From assembly GCA_022828595.1 (NCBI GenBank), contig JAKGHH010000002.1:111674855-111738854 (forward strand): a stretch of DNA of 64,000 bases, in the 5' to 3' direction. The position numbers and the translations under genes are program-made. Origin of the DNA: Nelumbo lutea. Taxonomy: Eukaryota; Streptophyta; Magnoliopsida; Proteales; Nelumbonaceae. Below, in pieces: positions 11,930-23,318 of the stretch. Within the stretch, counting starts at the first letter, position 1; each line of letters starts with the position of its first letter. The notes beneath the pieces are model-generated. The model saw only the letters and a list, made by a program, of their open reading frames with translations. It searched no databases and was not told where the DNA came from.

Positions 11930-12911
11930 GAGGAGTGGGGCGAAATTGATGAAGGAAGATTTGTCCCGACCTCATAGTTACGCGACACGTGGCAAAGACG
12001 ATAGATCGGCATAAAAGTATGCCTAAGGCGCGAGCACTAAGGGGAGGATCTAGCAGCGGACCGAACTCCCCTACCAGCAGTTCGAACTCCCTACTAAGAG
12101 CCCAAACTCCCCCTTAGGCCCCAAGCCACTCAAGGGACAAAAACCCGAACTGGCCTGCCTTATAGCAGTTCGGGACACACCTCGCCGAACTGGCCTGCCT
12201 TATAGCAGTTTGAGACACACCTCGCCGAATTGGCCTGCCTTATAGCAGTTCGGGACACACCTCGCCGAACTGGCTTGCCTTATAGCAGTTTGGGACACAC
12301 TTCGCTGAACTGGCCTGCCTTGTAGTAGCTCGAAACTCTCCTCACCAACATGGCCTGCAATATGGTAGTACAGGACATACCTCCGAACTCAAAACTTCAC
12401 TTCACTCACCACTCCAAGACTTCGCCTCCAGGATGCCAAACCGTACCACGTCTGACACCAAGGAAGCTCGTACCCAGGGGCAGCGCACCTGACTGACTTG
12501 GGATCTGACACTTGACGGCCGCACTTCAAACGGCCACCTGCCACCGCCACTTGACACTGCCATCTTCAGTTACAGAGATGACTCCGACAAGGAGCAATGG
12601 CGGTTCTACCCTAGTAGAAAGGATGACACCCGAATTTGCAGAAACAAAGATAATCATACCTGACCTGATAGAGGCCTCAGAGTGAGTGCGCGAAGTGGTT
12701 ATAAAAGGCCCCCTACCCCCAACAATGAGGTATGTGAACTTTGCACCATCTGGTCTTTACTTTGCCTTTGAGAAAATACTAACTTGAGCTTTGGAGTTAT
12801 CTCGTCGGGTTCCCCCCGGAGTTCCCTCATCTTCTCTGTTTCAGGATCCCCGTTGCTCCAATCAGAGGGAGATTCGTTGACAGCTAAGACCGGTCGGACT
12901 GCGCTCCATCA
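11930..12911 (+). repeat. Polypurine tract and 3' LTR of element 1
   Basis: A purine-rich stretch gaggagtggggcgaaa (about 11930-11945) precedes the LTR start at 11947. The LTR runs to 12911 and is followed by the TSD atacg at 12912-12916. Confidence 0.9.
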
Positions 12912-13108
12912 ATACGCATGTTCGATATACCTCTTTATCGGTGCATATCCGCTAATAAAGTGGTGTATCAGACCGAAACGCACGACTAATACGATACAGT
13001 GTCATTTGTGGGCCTTGTGGCATATCTTGTATCCTCTCCTTCCGATACCGATACAATATGCCCCGTATCGAGTGTATCGTATCAATTTTTTTAATTCTTA
13101 GGTGGAGA

Positions 13109-13245
13109 TGAATGCACCAGATGAGGGTCGTATGAAGTCAGGCGATAGGTCCTTGCGGGTATGCCTAAACCTTTCGCGGTTGGCTCCATACAAAGGCAGT
13201 AGGGCTTCCCCCAGATGTTAGTGGGCTGGGCCTGGCTAGCCCACA
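13109..13245 (-). repeat. 3' LTR of element 2, proximal part
   Basis: It continues the LTR interrupted at 1085 and matches 22972-23153, with about 44 bp missing relative to that copy. On the minus strand it begins TGTGGGCTAGCC and is preceded by the purine tract GGGAGTGGGGGGCAAGTGA. Confidence 0.85.
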
Positions 13246-13855
13246 TCACTTGCCCCCCACTCCCGAGGCCAAGGCGAGGTCTTGGCTTCGGCTAGTAATG
13301 AAGATGGTAGGTGGGGTCAGGCCTCGACTTCGGTCATCGAGAGTAGCAGTCGCTATGCCTTCGGATTCATCAACCAAGGGGTATCATGCAGTGGCATCGC
13401 TTTCACTTCGTGTGTGTCTTCCCTCCTCGTCAATTTGGAGATGTGTGTGGTGTGGATGCCTCGGTCTAGTGGAGATGTTCCATATCATGTACGGTTAGGC
13501 CACGTCAGGGGCCTACCGTGTGGAGGACGATCACCCAGATGGGCACGGGTTCGCCGGGTTGAATGGTACACCCGGTGGTTTACGATGGACAATCCCTGTG
13601 AGCTGCAGCGAGCGAGCCTCGTGGTTCACACAGTGTCATTTCATCTTCCAAGGGCACGGGCTGAAAGGTGTGGTATAACTGATTCACAGAAGCAGAGGGT
13701 TCCCGTGACCGTTGGATCCATGGTGATTTGAGTCGTTGCTTGGGCATCGTTTTCGTCTTCCGAGGATGAGCGTCAGGTGGCACATTATGGTTGAATGGTA
13801 GAAGCGGAGGCACCTCAACCATTGGATCCAATGAGATCTGGGCCGCCCATTTTCC

Positions 13856-13864
13856 TTTAAATAG
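13856..13864 (+). promoter_or_regulatory. Candidate TATA box of the antisense gene, element 2
   Basis: tttaaatag, 164 bp before the ATG at 14020. It matches in position the minus-strand TATA of the antisense gene in element 1. Confidence 0.45.
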
Positions 13865-14019
13865 GGGCCCTGGTGGTGACTTTCCCCATCATTTGAAACT
13901 TAGACACCCTTGTTATCGAGTGAACTTAGCTTTCAAGCTCTCGATCCTTCAGGACTTTCCCAAGTTCTCCATTCTTTCGGACACCTCGTCCTCACCTCCT
14001 TCTATTTAGGTAATTCACT

Positions 14020-16150
14020 ATGTTGTTCTCGGACTCTAGGCCTGAATGCCATGAACTCCCAAACACCTCGGGAGGGAGCTCTCCTAAAACCCCTTCTCCT
14101 CTCTCCTCCCTAGGTTCTTTAGTCATAGCCCCCCTTCGGCAGGAGGTGGCCGTACTAAGGGAAAGGGTAGCCTCGGGGGGTGTCGAGGGCTATCGCCAGG
14201 GTAATAACTCTTCCCATGAAAGTGCAGCATCGGCGTCACCGAGGGAGCCTGAAGGGTCTCCTCTCTCCGAGGAGGAGGATGTCATGGAGATTGTCGCCAG
14301 ACCAGTAGGAGGGAGTGTTGCTCAAAGCGTAGCTGATGCTGGGGTCCCACGCTTGGAGTTTGATAGCTCCTTGGATGTGGGCCAGGTCAATTCCCTGGCG
14401 AGGAGGTTCCATATACCCCCCGTCTTATGATCTTAGAGTCCCTGATGAAGGTGATCGACCTTGGACCCCCAGGGAGGGGGAAATCTGTGTCTACCAGCAT
14501 TTTTTAAAGTCTGGTCTTAGCTTTTCCCTCCCTTCTTTAATCTCTAAATTGTTGAAGTGGTACGGTATCACTATCAGTCAACTCGTCCCCAATGCCCTTA
14601 GGACCATCGTAGCAATGTTAGTATGGGCTTGACTTCGGGGTGTGGAGCTGACATTGAGGATGTTCTGTGTCATGTTTACGCCAAGGAAGCACGATTCTGA
14701 GACCAACATGTATTACTTCCACTCTCTAAGGGGGAAGCCGGTGCACAACCCCTCATCCTTCCACGGGTGAAAGGACAAGTTCTTCTATGTCTCCTGCCCC
14801 AAAGGCTAGAGGTTCAAGTCAAACTGGGGGGAAGCCTGCATAGTCGTCGAGAGATGTTCCCCTCCACTTCGAGATGAAGAGGCCACAGCCGTAGCTCATC
14901 TGCTACTGATGGGGACATTCCAAGTGAAGTTGTTGGTGGAGGAGGAGGTCCCCCTAGTCTTCGTTGAGATTAGCTTTACCCCCCTCGGTAGGAGAGGTTT
15001 TGTAGTTACTTAGCACGTCTTCCACGTTTTTGCCTTGGTGTACTGACCACTTTCTTTTGTTATTTCGTAGAAGTGCCCATGGATGTCAAGAAACGCTTGC
15101 TCGAGAAGGCCCAGGCGAAGGAGACTGGAGGATAGAGGCCGAAGCGGCCTGGCGAAAAGGTTTCCCCCCTATCCCAACGAAGGAGGAAATCAGCAAGTCC
15201 CTGCTAAGGGGAAACAACCAATGGTGGCACCCCAGGAGGTTGCCGATGGGGTGAAGAGGCCCTCAGAGGGGGTCAACAAGTCAACAAAGGCGCCAAAGAA
15301 TCCACCCGACAGGGCCGAGGTGCCAAAGAGGCCCACGGAAGGGGCCGAGGCGGGTCAGAATAGGCCCGCCATAGATACGCCAAGGGAGGAGCCATTGCGA
15401 AAGGTGGCCAACACGGTGTGCCAGGCAGAGGAGGTGGCAAGGAGATCCACACTCGGGGAGCACCCATTCGGGCCTTCTTTAGCTCCACCATCAGTGCAGG
15501 GACCTCCCAAAAGAGCCAAGGGGGTCGAGAAGATCTTCCGTCCAAAGTGGTAGCTCCGAGAAGGGGACTCCATCCAGGACAAGGGGGTCAGCTAGGCCCT
15601 AGTGAGTGGGGCAATGAGAAGAACTCCGCCAAGGAGAAGCTCCAAAAGGAACAGGAAAAGTTCAAGAAGACAGTTGCTACCGCCGAGGAGAAATACCAAA
15701 AGTTCAGGAAGGCATTCTTGGACAAGCATTCAGTTCGAGAGCGCCTCAAAATTCAATTGAAGGAGGCATGGCAAAGTCTTTCTAAGGAACAAATGGAAAG
15801 AGTCAGGATGGAAAGCATTGTCTCTGAGGTGGAGAGATAGGCAACCAAGGCTGAAAGAAGAGTTGTCGAGGTAAAAAAGGAAGGCTGTCGAGGCCACGAC
15901 GTCGGTGGAGCAATCTAGGAGAGCAGTGGCCGAAGCGGTGGAGGCATATAAGAAGTCCTCCGATTACCAGGACACGCTCGAATAGTATGGGTCGTCCTCC
16001 TACCTTGATGGAATCGAAGATATGAAGAAGGCACTCCTATTGCTGATGCCAGATTTTGACGTCGAGGGGCTGCAGGTGATCCCCAATGCTCCAAATGAAG
16101 CCCAACCTGCTGATGACTCTATTCCTCCTCCTTCCGGTGCTGAGGCTTAG
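14020..16150 (+). pseudogene. Antisense gene of element 2 (gypsy-type transposon protein, PF04195-like), broken
   Basis: It is opposite in strand to element 2. A low-complexity N-terminus (14020-14430) is followed after a frame change by a PF04195-like domain at 14420-14632: DRPWTPREGEICVYQHFLKS ... ISQLVPNALRTIVAML. More of it is readable in other frames to about 15000 (NMYYFHSLRGKPVHNPSSFH). The central part (15083-15553) is charged and proline-rich. A coiled coil follows at 15598-15840 (KEKLQKEQEKFKKTVATAEE). A C-terminal acidic tail containing LLMPDFDVEGL ends near 16150. Stops at 14430, 14632 and 15840 and frame changes inactivate it. The layout parallels the antisense gene of element 1, whose tail contains YPDLDVSAI. 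Confidence 0.7.
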
Positions 16151-17124
16151 GCATGGATCTGCCCCCTTTTACTTTTCCTTTTTGTTCTCTCTCTCTTTTT
16201 TTTTTGTAAATGTACATATACTTGGCCTACGAGGCCTTCATAAACTTTTTGTAAAGGCAACACAAAAAATTAATGATGAATGAAGCCATATTTTGCATGT
16301 GTTGTGCCTTGTGTATATTGTGTCTTTCTCCTTCTTTCTCTTCTTTTTTCTTCTTTTCTTTTCTCTATTTTTTTTTTGAGAGGTCCTTGCCCCTCTGAAC
16401 AACGAGACCACAACACATGCAAACGCGCACGATTCACTCATAGTACACGTAGTTTGTTTTCACGCTCGCTTTAAGTAATTAGGGTATTGGGAGCCAAGGC
16501 GGAGCCATGCGTCTGAAGTGAGGCTCGCTCAACTCCAAAACTCTTTAAGTGTCAACTTATGCGAGGCCGAGATGACCTGGCACCATAGCCGAGGTCGTTG
16601 GCCGAGGTACCTGGGAAGACGAGGAGCCGAGGTGGAGCAACACTATCGGGGTGCTGTTCACCTAGCTTGTTTCTCACCAAGTGTTTCCTCAAAGGAGGCC
16701 GAAGCATCCCACCACTGAAGCTGAGGGCTCGAGTCAAAGCGGACCACAGAAGTACTTGAGGTTGCTATTTTCATTGCGCTAAGTATAAGTAGCCGAGGGA
16801 GTCACCATACTCAAAGGTGACGAGGCATGTAGGTGCCTCTTTTGCCCTGGCGTGTAGAGGGGGCCACCGCCCATCAAGGAGGTGATGAGGCGTAAAGGGC
16901 CTCTCTCACTGTAGCTAGTATGCTTTTGGCGAGGTGCTTGTCCTAGGGTCATCATAGTTTTCCGCATTGGTCCACGCCAAGGGCTCATCCCTCGAATGAG
17001 AGTATTGCGCGTTGGCGGGTCACAAAGCTACGGGTTTTTTAGGACTTAGGACACACATTTTCTCAACATCTGAGGCGAAGAGGAACTTTTTGCTTCATCC
17101 ATTCATCACTTAGCCATAGGCAAC
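16151..17124. other. Noncoding spacer of element 2
   Basis: It lies between the ends of the converging antisense gene and integrase. CT-rich tracts lie at about 16185-16207 and 16325-16378, with GA-rich purine tracts on the minus strand. I see no coding pattern. Confidence 0.5.
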
Positions 17125-18130
17125 TACATTCATTGAAAGTACATTTGAAGGTTCTCAGAGTTTCTTGTCCAAGGGACGAGTCTTCCATCCAAGTGTTCCA
17201 AGTAAAATGTTCCAGGGCCGAGGACTTTCTTGACTTTGTAGGGGCCTTCCCAATTGGGCCCTAGCTTTCTTACTCCGGGTTCGAGGACCATGACCTTTCT
17301 GAGGATGAGGTCCCCTTCTCAGAAGTGTCTTTCCTTTACTTTTGAGTTGTTGTAGCGAGCAACGCATTGTTGGTAGGCAGCTACCCTAATCTACACCTGC
17401 TCTCAGGCTTATTCTGTAGATCTAGGTTGGCTCTGAGGGCATCGCTATTCTCTACTTCATTGTAGGCTTTGACTCAGAGTGTCAGCTGCCAATCTCTATT
17501 GGGATTACTGCTTCTGTACCGTAGGTTAGGCCAAAGGGAGTTTTTCCCGTGGCCGTCCAAGGTGTGGTTTGATATGCCCAAAGTACATTGTTCAGTTCAT
17601 CGGCCCATAGGCCTTTAGCTCGGTCCAACCTCATCTTCAGTCCGTTTAGAATGGTTCTATTGGTGACCTGGGCTAGGCCATTTGTCTAGGGGTAGCCCAC
17701 AGAGGTGTACTACTTTTGATGCCGAGGGAGGCACACCATTCTCAAAATTTGGCATCATCAAACTACTTCCTGTTATCAGTGACTAGACTGTGAGGGAGGA
17801 CAAAGCGACAGATGATGTTTTTTTAGAAGAAGCTTTGGATTGCCCGAGTTGTGATAGTGGATAAAGGCTCGGCTTTGACCCACTTCGTAAAGTAGTCCAC
17901 AGCGACGACGAGGTACTTCCTGCCCCCATTGCTTGTGGGAAAGGGCCGAGGAGGTTCATTCTCCATTTAGCGAAGGGCCAAGGGATGTTGAGGGCTGAGA
18001 GGGTTGTCGCAGGGTGATGGCATATGTTAGCATGCATCTGGCATTGATCACATCTTCACACAAGTTCGGCTACATCTTTGTGAAGTGTTGGTCAAAAATA
18101 TCCCTACCTCAACGTCTTCTGGGCAAGGGC
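17125..18130 (-). pseudogene. Integrase of element 2
   Basis: Read on the minus strand there is the end of the zinc finger (CDQCQMHANICHHPA), the catalytic start NLLGPFPQAMGAG, and downstream the motif LTYGTEAVIPIEIGS common to Tat integrases. A C-terminal domain (KLGPNWEGPYKV) ends near 17125. Multiple frame changes and stops are present. The domain is adjacent to the 3' end of the opposing antisense gene. Confidence 0.78.
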
Positions 18131-18369
18131 CCTGCCGCTGAGGTGGTTTCCATAGATGCCTTCATGAATTTCCCTTAGCATGTACTCCCCTCCTTGGGGC
18201 GGAGGCATCGGAGGTAAGGCATGGTGAAGGATCTTCTATATTATTTTCCTGCAAGCAAGGTATAGTGGGTTGCCTACCGCCGGAGTCACCTAGCCTCATT
18301 CCTATCATCGGGCAGTTGCTCCATAAGGAAGAAATTGACGATGGGGTCCATCCATGATGGCTCGGTTTC

Positions 18370-19240
18370 TATTGGTCGGCCGAGGCAACTCCTCCATGCG
18401 AACACTCGGTGCTTGCTAGCTTGGATAGGGCATCCGACCTTGCCAGTTGCAATCTAGCGAGGAGGGCCTCGTAATGTGAGGAGCCAACTGAGAGTCGCTG
18501 AAGGCTTCGATAGGAGGCCCTCGTAATTGGCTTCGTTTTTAGATGTTGGGAAGTCAAACCTCAGCGCGTATTCGATGGTTGAGTTGTTTGGGGTGAGAAG
18601 AATAAGGCCAATACCGCTTCCTTTGGCATTGGACGACCTATCTACAAAAAGCTTCCAAGCAGGGGGGAGCATCTCCAACTCGGCACCCTTCTCCTGGTTC
18701 ATCTTCCAGGGCTTCGGGGAGATCTCATTTGAAGGTGTACTCCATCATAAAATCTGTGAGGGCTTGCACTTTGATGGCAGGCCTCGGTCGGTACCGTATG
18801 TTGAATTCAGAAAGCACAATGGACCACTTGATCATACGCCCTGAGATCTCAGGCTTGGCGAGGAAAGCTCTAAGGGGTTAATTGGTCAACACCATGATGG
18901 TGTGAGCTTGGAAGTACAACCTGAGCTTTCTGGCTAAAACCATGAGAAAGAAGGCCAACTTCTCCACTTCAAGGTATCTAGTTTCAGTTTTTGTGCTCCA
19001 TCTTCTTTGATCAGGACTGAGCTGACTGCTTCATCCCCGGCTGATAGGTATAGGTATAGGGTCTCTCCTGGAACCGGGCGGGCCAGAAGGGGAGGTGAGG
19101 CGAGGTGCTCCTTGAGTTCATGGAAAGCTGGTTGACATTCCTCCGTCCACTTGAAGTCTTTCAGTTTCTTGATGCCTCGGAAGAAGGGAAGACATCGGTC
19201 AACTGACTTTGGCATGAAGCGGTTAAACACCGCCACACAA
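18370..19240 (-). pseudogene. RNase H and archaeal-type RNase H of element 2
   Basis: The Ty3 RNase H is readable at 18934-19236 (LYLYLSAGDEAVSSVLIKED). The second RNase H is at 18454-18702 (KLFVDRSSNAKGSGIGLIL ... SKNEANYEGLL). The glycine after the first catalytic Asp is replaced (VDRS instead of VDGS). It is broken by stops and frame changes. Confidence 0.78.
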
Positions 19241-19990
19241 CCAATATGCTTCTAGGTTTCTTTCACAGACTGAGGAGGTGCCATGTCCAGTATGGTCTGT
19301 ATCTTCTCAGGGTTGGCCTCGATATCTCGTTAAGTGATGATGAAGCCTAGAAACTTACCCGAAGTGACGCCAAAGGCACACTTGTTGGGGTTTAATTTCA
19401 TATTAAACTTCCGCAAGGTGTCGAAGGTCTCGGCCAGGTCCAAGGTGTGGGCCTCGGCTTTCAGGCTCTTCACCACCATATCATCTACGTAAGATTCAAC
19501 GTTCCTCCCCATTTGATCCTTAAACACTTTATTAACAAGACGCTGGTAGGTAGCTCCTGCATTTTAAAGCCCAAAGGGCATCACCTTGTAGCAGTATGTA
19601 CCATGTTCAGTGATGAACGGGGTATTCTCTTCGTCTTCAGGGTCCATCTTTATCTGATTGTATCCGAAGAAAGCATCCATAAAGCTAAGCAATTCATATC
19701 TTGTAGTGGCATTGACAAGTTGGTCTATTCTTGGAAAAGGAAAACTGTCCTTAGTGCAGACTCGGTTAAGATCTGTAAAGTCAATACAGATTCACCATTT
19801 CCCATTAGCTTTATTAACTAAAACCACATTTGACAGCTAGTTAGGATAGCATACCTCTTGGATAAATCCGGTGTCGAGTAGCTTGTCAACTTCTTCTCTA
19901 TGGCCTTCCATCACTCCAGTGCAAAGTTCCTCTTCTTCTGCCGAACTAGCCTAGAGCTCGGGTCCACGCTCAACCTATGAGTAATGACTG
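19241..19990 (-). pseudogene. Reverse transcriptase of element 2
   Basis: The catalytic motif YVDDMVVKSL is at about 19464-19493, followed by NMKLNPNKCAFGVTSGKFLG. Upstream parts of the palm are readable only in fragments with stops. Confidence 0.8.
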
Positions 19991-20640
19991 AAGGGTCAAT
20001 TCTGGGCATGTCAGCGGCAAACCAAGTGAAGATGTTGGCGTTAGTTTTGAGGAATCTTACCAGTTCAGATAGGCTCTCTAGGGGAAGGTTGGACCCAACA
20101 CGGATTTTCTTCTCGGGTTCATCCTCGTCCATGGGAACTGAGATGAGGTCCTCGGCCAGTTGGCATCGGCTCGCTGGTTCCTCCCTAAGGTCGAGGCCCT
20201 CAAGCGGCAATGCTTCTTTGTTCTTGCCCTTCAGCGCTGTCACATAGCACCGACAAGCGATATGATGACTCCCCCGAACAGCATATCGACGGAGGACATG
20301 GCGGCTCACAACGTGTGAAGGGTCGGCCTCCCCATGATTGCGTTGTAGGGGGAGATGATCCTCACGACAAGGAACTCTATCATCCTCGCCACCTGCCAAG
20401 GCTCGGTTCCTACCGTGATTGGTAGGGTGATCTTTCCTTCTAGCTTAACGACATTGTCGAAGAAGCACCAATGGGACGTCAATAGGCTGAAGACGCTCTG
20501 GCTCTATCTTCATCTTTTCAGAGGCTTCGTAAAAGAGGATGTCTGCCGAGGAGCCACTATCGACGAGAATCCTCTTGACCAGGAAGTTAACTACTACGGC
20601 TGAAATCACCAGTGCGTCATCCTGGGGGACTATAATCTCA
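19991..20640 (-). pseudogene. Protease region of element 2
   Basis: The aspartic protease motif [13 protein letters not shown] lies on the minus strand at about 20540-20580. The frame 19911-20399 carries the protease-RT linker, with TALKGK also found at the same place in element 1. Confidence 0.75.
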
Positions 20641-22440
20641 TTAAGGTCCTCGTGCTACTTTGGCCTCTTGGGGGATGACCCTTGGATGTTCAACTGCCTG
20701 GCGCAGGCCTTGCGGGCCGAAGTCGTGGCTCCACCTGAGACCAAGCCCCCGATGATGACGTCGATGACTCCGGCGACTTGCTGGTGCTGTTGCTATTGTT
20801 GTGGCTCCTGGGAGGACGAGGTGTCGACTTCTCCTCCGACGAATTGCTTCAAGTGTCCACGACGGATGAGGGACTCTATTTTGTTCTTCAACCCATAGCA
20901 GTGCTCGGTGTCGTGGCCGACACCACGGTGGAACTTGCAGTACTTTTTGGGGTTCCCCCTCTTGGGGTTCCTCTTCATCTTTTTTGGCCACTTCACAAAC
21001 TTTTCCTTGCCTATTTGCATCAGGATCTGGATCCTGGAGGAGTTGAGTGACGTATACTGTCTGTAAGCCATGGCCAAGGCCAACAGCTTGTTATCTTTGT
21101 CACCATCACCGCAGCGATCTTCATTCTTTCTTTTCTTCCCAGAGGGCCCATAGTTGCGTTTGCTCTCGTTCTCTTGGTGGTCCCCGACAGAAGCCTCCTA
21201 AGTCCCATTGTACTTTTGGGTTTTTTTGAGGAATTCTAGCTGTGCCTTTGGCAGGGTCTTGGCAACCGAGCACTTTATGGCAGAGCCAACTCAGAGTCCG
21301 CTGATGGCGGCGTGCATTAAGACCATGGGGTTGAGGTCCCTGACCTCGAGCTCTTCTTTTTTAAAGTGGTCGATGTAAGAATGCAACTCGGCTTTTGTTT
21401 AATGGACATGAGCGAGACGATGCTCTTCTGGCACCGCCTACTATTGATGAAGCGGGTGAGGAACATATTGGAGAACTACTCCCATGAACTGATTGACCTC
21501 GGGGGGAGGCTGGAGAACCAGTGGCGCGCTGCCCCCTTGAAGGTGGCCTAAAAAGTTCGGCATGTCAAGGCGACGGAATACCCGTAGAGTATAATGAGTG
21601 CTCGAAAACTTTCCAGGTGGTCGTCACGGTCCGAGGAGCCGTCATACATCTCCAAAGTAGGGGCCTTGAAGTGTGGGGGGAGAGGCTCCAAAATGATTTC
21701 CGGGGTGAATGCGTCCATGCGGCCAATGGAGTTACCATAACTAGTTGAGGCATCAGCTCGCCTCTCCTTAATTTCCCAGAGCTCGTCTTTGACAGCCCCA
21801 AGCTCGGCTCACAACTCAGCAAGCCCCGGGTCGGTAGGGGCATGGGCCCTACTTTTGTCTTCACGAGCTCAATGGGTATCAACTCAGATTCTGAAGTACT
21901 TTGAGACCAGGTTGTGCACTCCTCTGCGAGCGCGATGATCATTTCGAACGTCCCAGAGATCCGAGACAGGAGATGGAGTGGCGCAACGTCGACTCTCACC
22001 CAAGGAACGAACTCCGGGGCAACCAAGGTGTCCACCATCATCCCTGGGAACCTCCCATCGACAGCGGTGGTGTTGTTCCGAAGGCTGGTGGTTGTCCTTG
22101 GATCGAGCGGGCACTTCCCTTCGGTTGGGAGGTCAAACATTCCTCCAAGGTGAACTAGAGGGTCGATTGTTGCCCGACTCCAATTGCTCAACACCAAGTT
22201 GTTGCCCTAGCCGAGGGCTAGGGGCTCAACGTTCTCGCATCGGCCCTGATCCTCTGACACCCCAGCGAGGCGATCACCTTGAGAGGGACCTTCTACTCGG
22301 GGACAGGCTTCTTTTATGCACTAAGTGAGGTGGTCCAAACGATCAAGGACAACCTAAAATTGCTCATTGGTGATCAGGTTTTGGTTATTCCTGGTTCTTC
22401 GCACCATGGCTTTCGAACTTAGGAGGGCTTAGAAACTATT
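20641..22440 (-). pseudogene. gag of element 2 (broken)
   Basis: The minus strand carries a capsid-like segment across 21300-21720, mixed in frame, and a C-terminal histidine/cysteine motif YCKFHRGVGHDTEHCYGL at about 20880-20940. A basic stretch WPKKMKRNPKRGNPKK precedes it. Stops and frame changes are frequent. The 22197-21565 minus frame is open for 210 codons but is probably an alternative frame of the capsid region. Confidence 0.72.
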
Positions 22441-22477
22441 TATATCTTTTGTTTTTTAAGGAATCGTCTTAGCAATG

Positions 22478-23153
22478 TTCCCATAGACAATGCCAATTAT
22501 TGCTGCTCGGATTAGCCGAGGGCAATGAGGTAAATTCACTCCCAAGTTCTGAAGGCATGTTGAAGGCTTTGAGGACTTTGAAGAGGGTAAGCCAAGGCCG
22601 AAGACTGTAGGCTGAAGCGAGGAGCTCCCTTCTGAGTACAGTAGAAGCCAAGGACTGTAGATGGTCATCTCGGCAAAGAGGTTCCTGGAGATCTGAGGTA
22701 CTACAAAACAAGAGATGTTAGAGGCCCCGGGTGGAGACCCAAGGCAGAAGCTCCTATGCTCAAGTTACTACGAGGTATAAGGTAGGCAAAGGTGTAGACG
22801 AGGTCTCGATGGAGGTCCTTGGGTGCACTAGGTCCCCAAGAGTAAATGCCAAGGAAGCGAGGTAGGTGTTGGAAGTAAATGAGAGAGTTGTATCAGAATT
22901 CTGGGATATGGATCCCTTGTCAAGGGAGAGTTACCTCATATTTATACTTGAGCGAAATGGAGGTAGGTGGAGATGAATGCACCAGATGAGGGCCGTACGA
23001 ATTCAGGCAGTAGGTCCTTGCGGGTACGCCTAACTACTCCGTGGTTTGCTCCGTACGAAGGCAGCAAGACTTCCCCCTGCTATGATTGGCACTATCAGGC
23101 GTTAGTGGGATGGGCCTCCTAGCCCGTAATGCATTGGGCCTGGCTAGCCCACA
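22478..23153 (-). repeat. 5' LTR and primer-binding region of element 2
   Basis: The LTR is 22501-23153 (653 bp). On the minus strand it starts TGTGGGCTAGCC and ends GAGCAGCA. Three bases on, TTGGCATTGTCTATGGGAA (to 22478) is a diverged form of the element 1 primer site. Confidence 0.85.
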
Positions 23154-23318
23154 TAAGGCTTGATTCTTGGAGTTGCTAGAATGGAAGGAGGATTCTTCGA
23201 CTATTTCACAATCATGTTGTCATCCAAGGCCTGGGTGTACACTTGGGTGGTAGGGTTGAAGTGGCTCATTTGATTGGGGAATCCTATGGCTAAGCCATAG
23301 CCTATGTCCTTTCTTGGC

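Larger units (their letters stand above)
2193..12911 (+). mobile_element. Element 1: Tat-type Ty3/gypsy LTR retrotransposon, 10.7 kb
   Basis: Two LTRs of exactly 965 bp (2193-3157, 11947-12911) begin TGATG and end CA, flanked by a perfect 5-bp duplication atacg (2188-2192 and 12912-12916). The order is primer site, gag, protease, RT, RNase H, second (archaeal-type) RNase H, integrase, an antisense gene, purine tract, LTR. That order and the extra antisense gene are known for the Tat lineage of plant Ty3/gypsy elements. The first 95 or so LTR bases differ at about five sites, so insertion is not recent. gag and pol carry several stops and frame changes. It sits inside a MULE, so it is the youngest layer of this nest. 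Confidence 0.93.
1086..13099. mobile_element. Non-autonomous MULE-type element, about 1.29 kb, interrupted by element 1
   Basis: It is bounded by a perfect 9-bp duplication aggtggaga (1077-1085 and 13100-13108) inside an LTR, the TSD size of Mutator-like elements. The ends are imperfect inverted repeats: left aaaggattaaagtatcgg, right (reverse complement) aagaattaaaaaaattgat, both followed by GTATC-rich sequence. Without element 1 the body is 1086-2187 plus 12917-13099. It is very AT-rich and has no transposase. A related copy lies at 55791-57149 in a TBP intron; they share the ends, an internal stretch around ttattgataatgcatcaat and the tRNA-like segment. Confidence 0.8.
614..23153 (-). mobile_element. 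Element 2: Tat-type Ty3/gypsy LTR retrotransposon, minus strand, with a MULE inserted in its 3' LTR
   Basis: The 5' LTR is 22501-23153. The 3' LTR is split into 614-1085 and 13109-13245. Removing the MULE and one TSD copy leaves about 10.5 kb. Read on the minus strand the order is LTR, primer site, gag, protease, reverse transcriptase, RNase H, archaeal-type second RNase H, integrase, an antisense gene on the plus strand, a purine-rich tract, LTR. The second RNase H and the antisense gene point to the Tat lineage. Every pol domain carries stops or frameshifts, so it is not autonomous. LTR ends TG...CA are clear, but 609-613 (tctct) and 23154-23158 (taagg) do not match. A target duplication is therefore missing, either eroded or lost by rearrangement. 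Confidence 0.88.
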
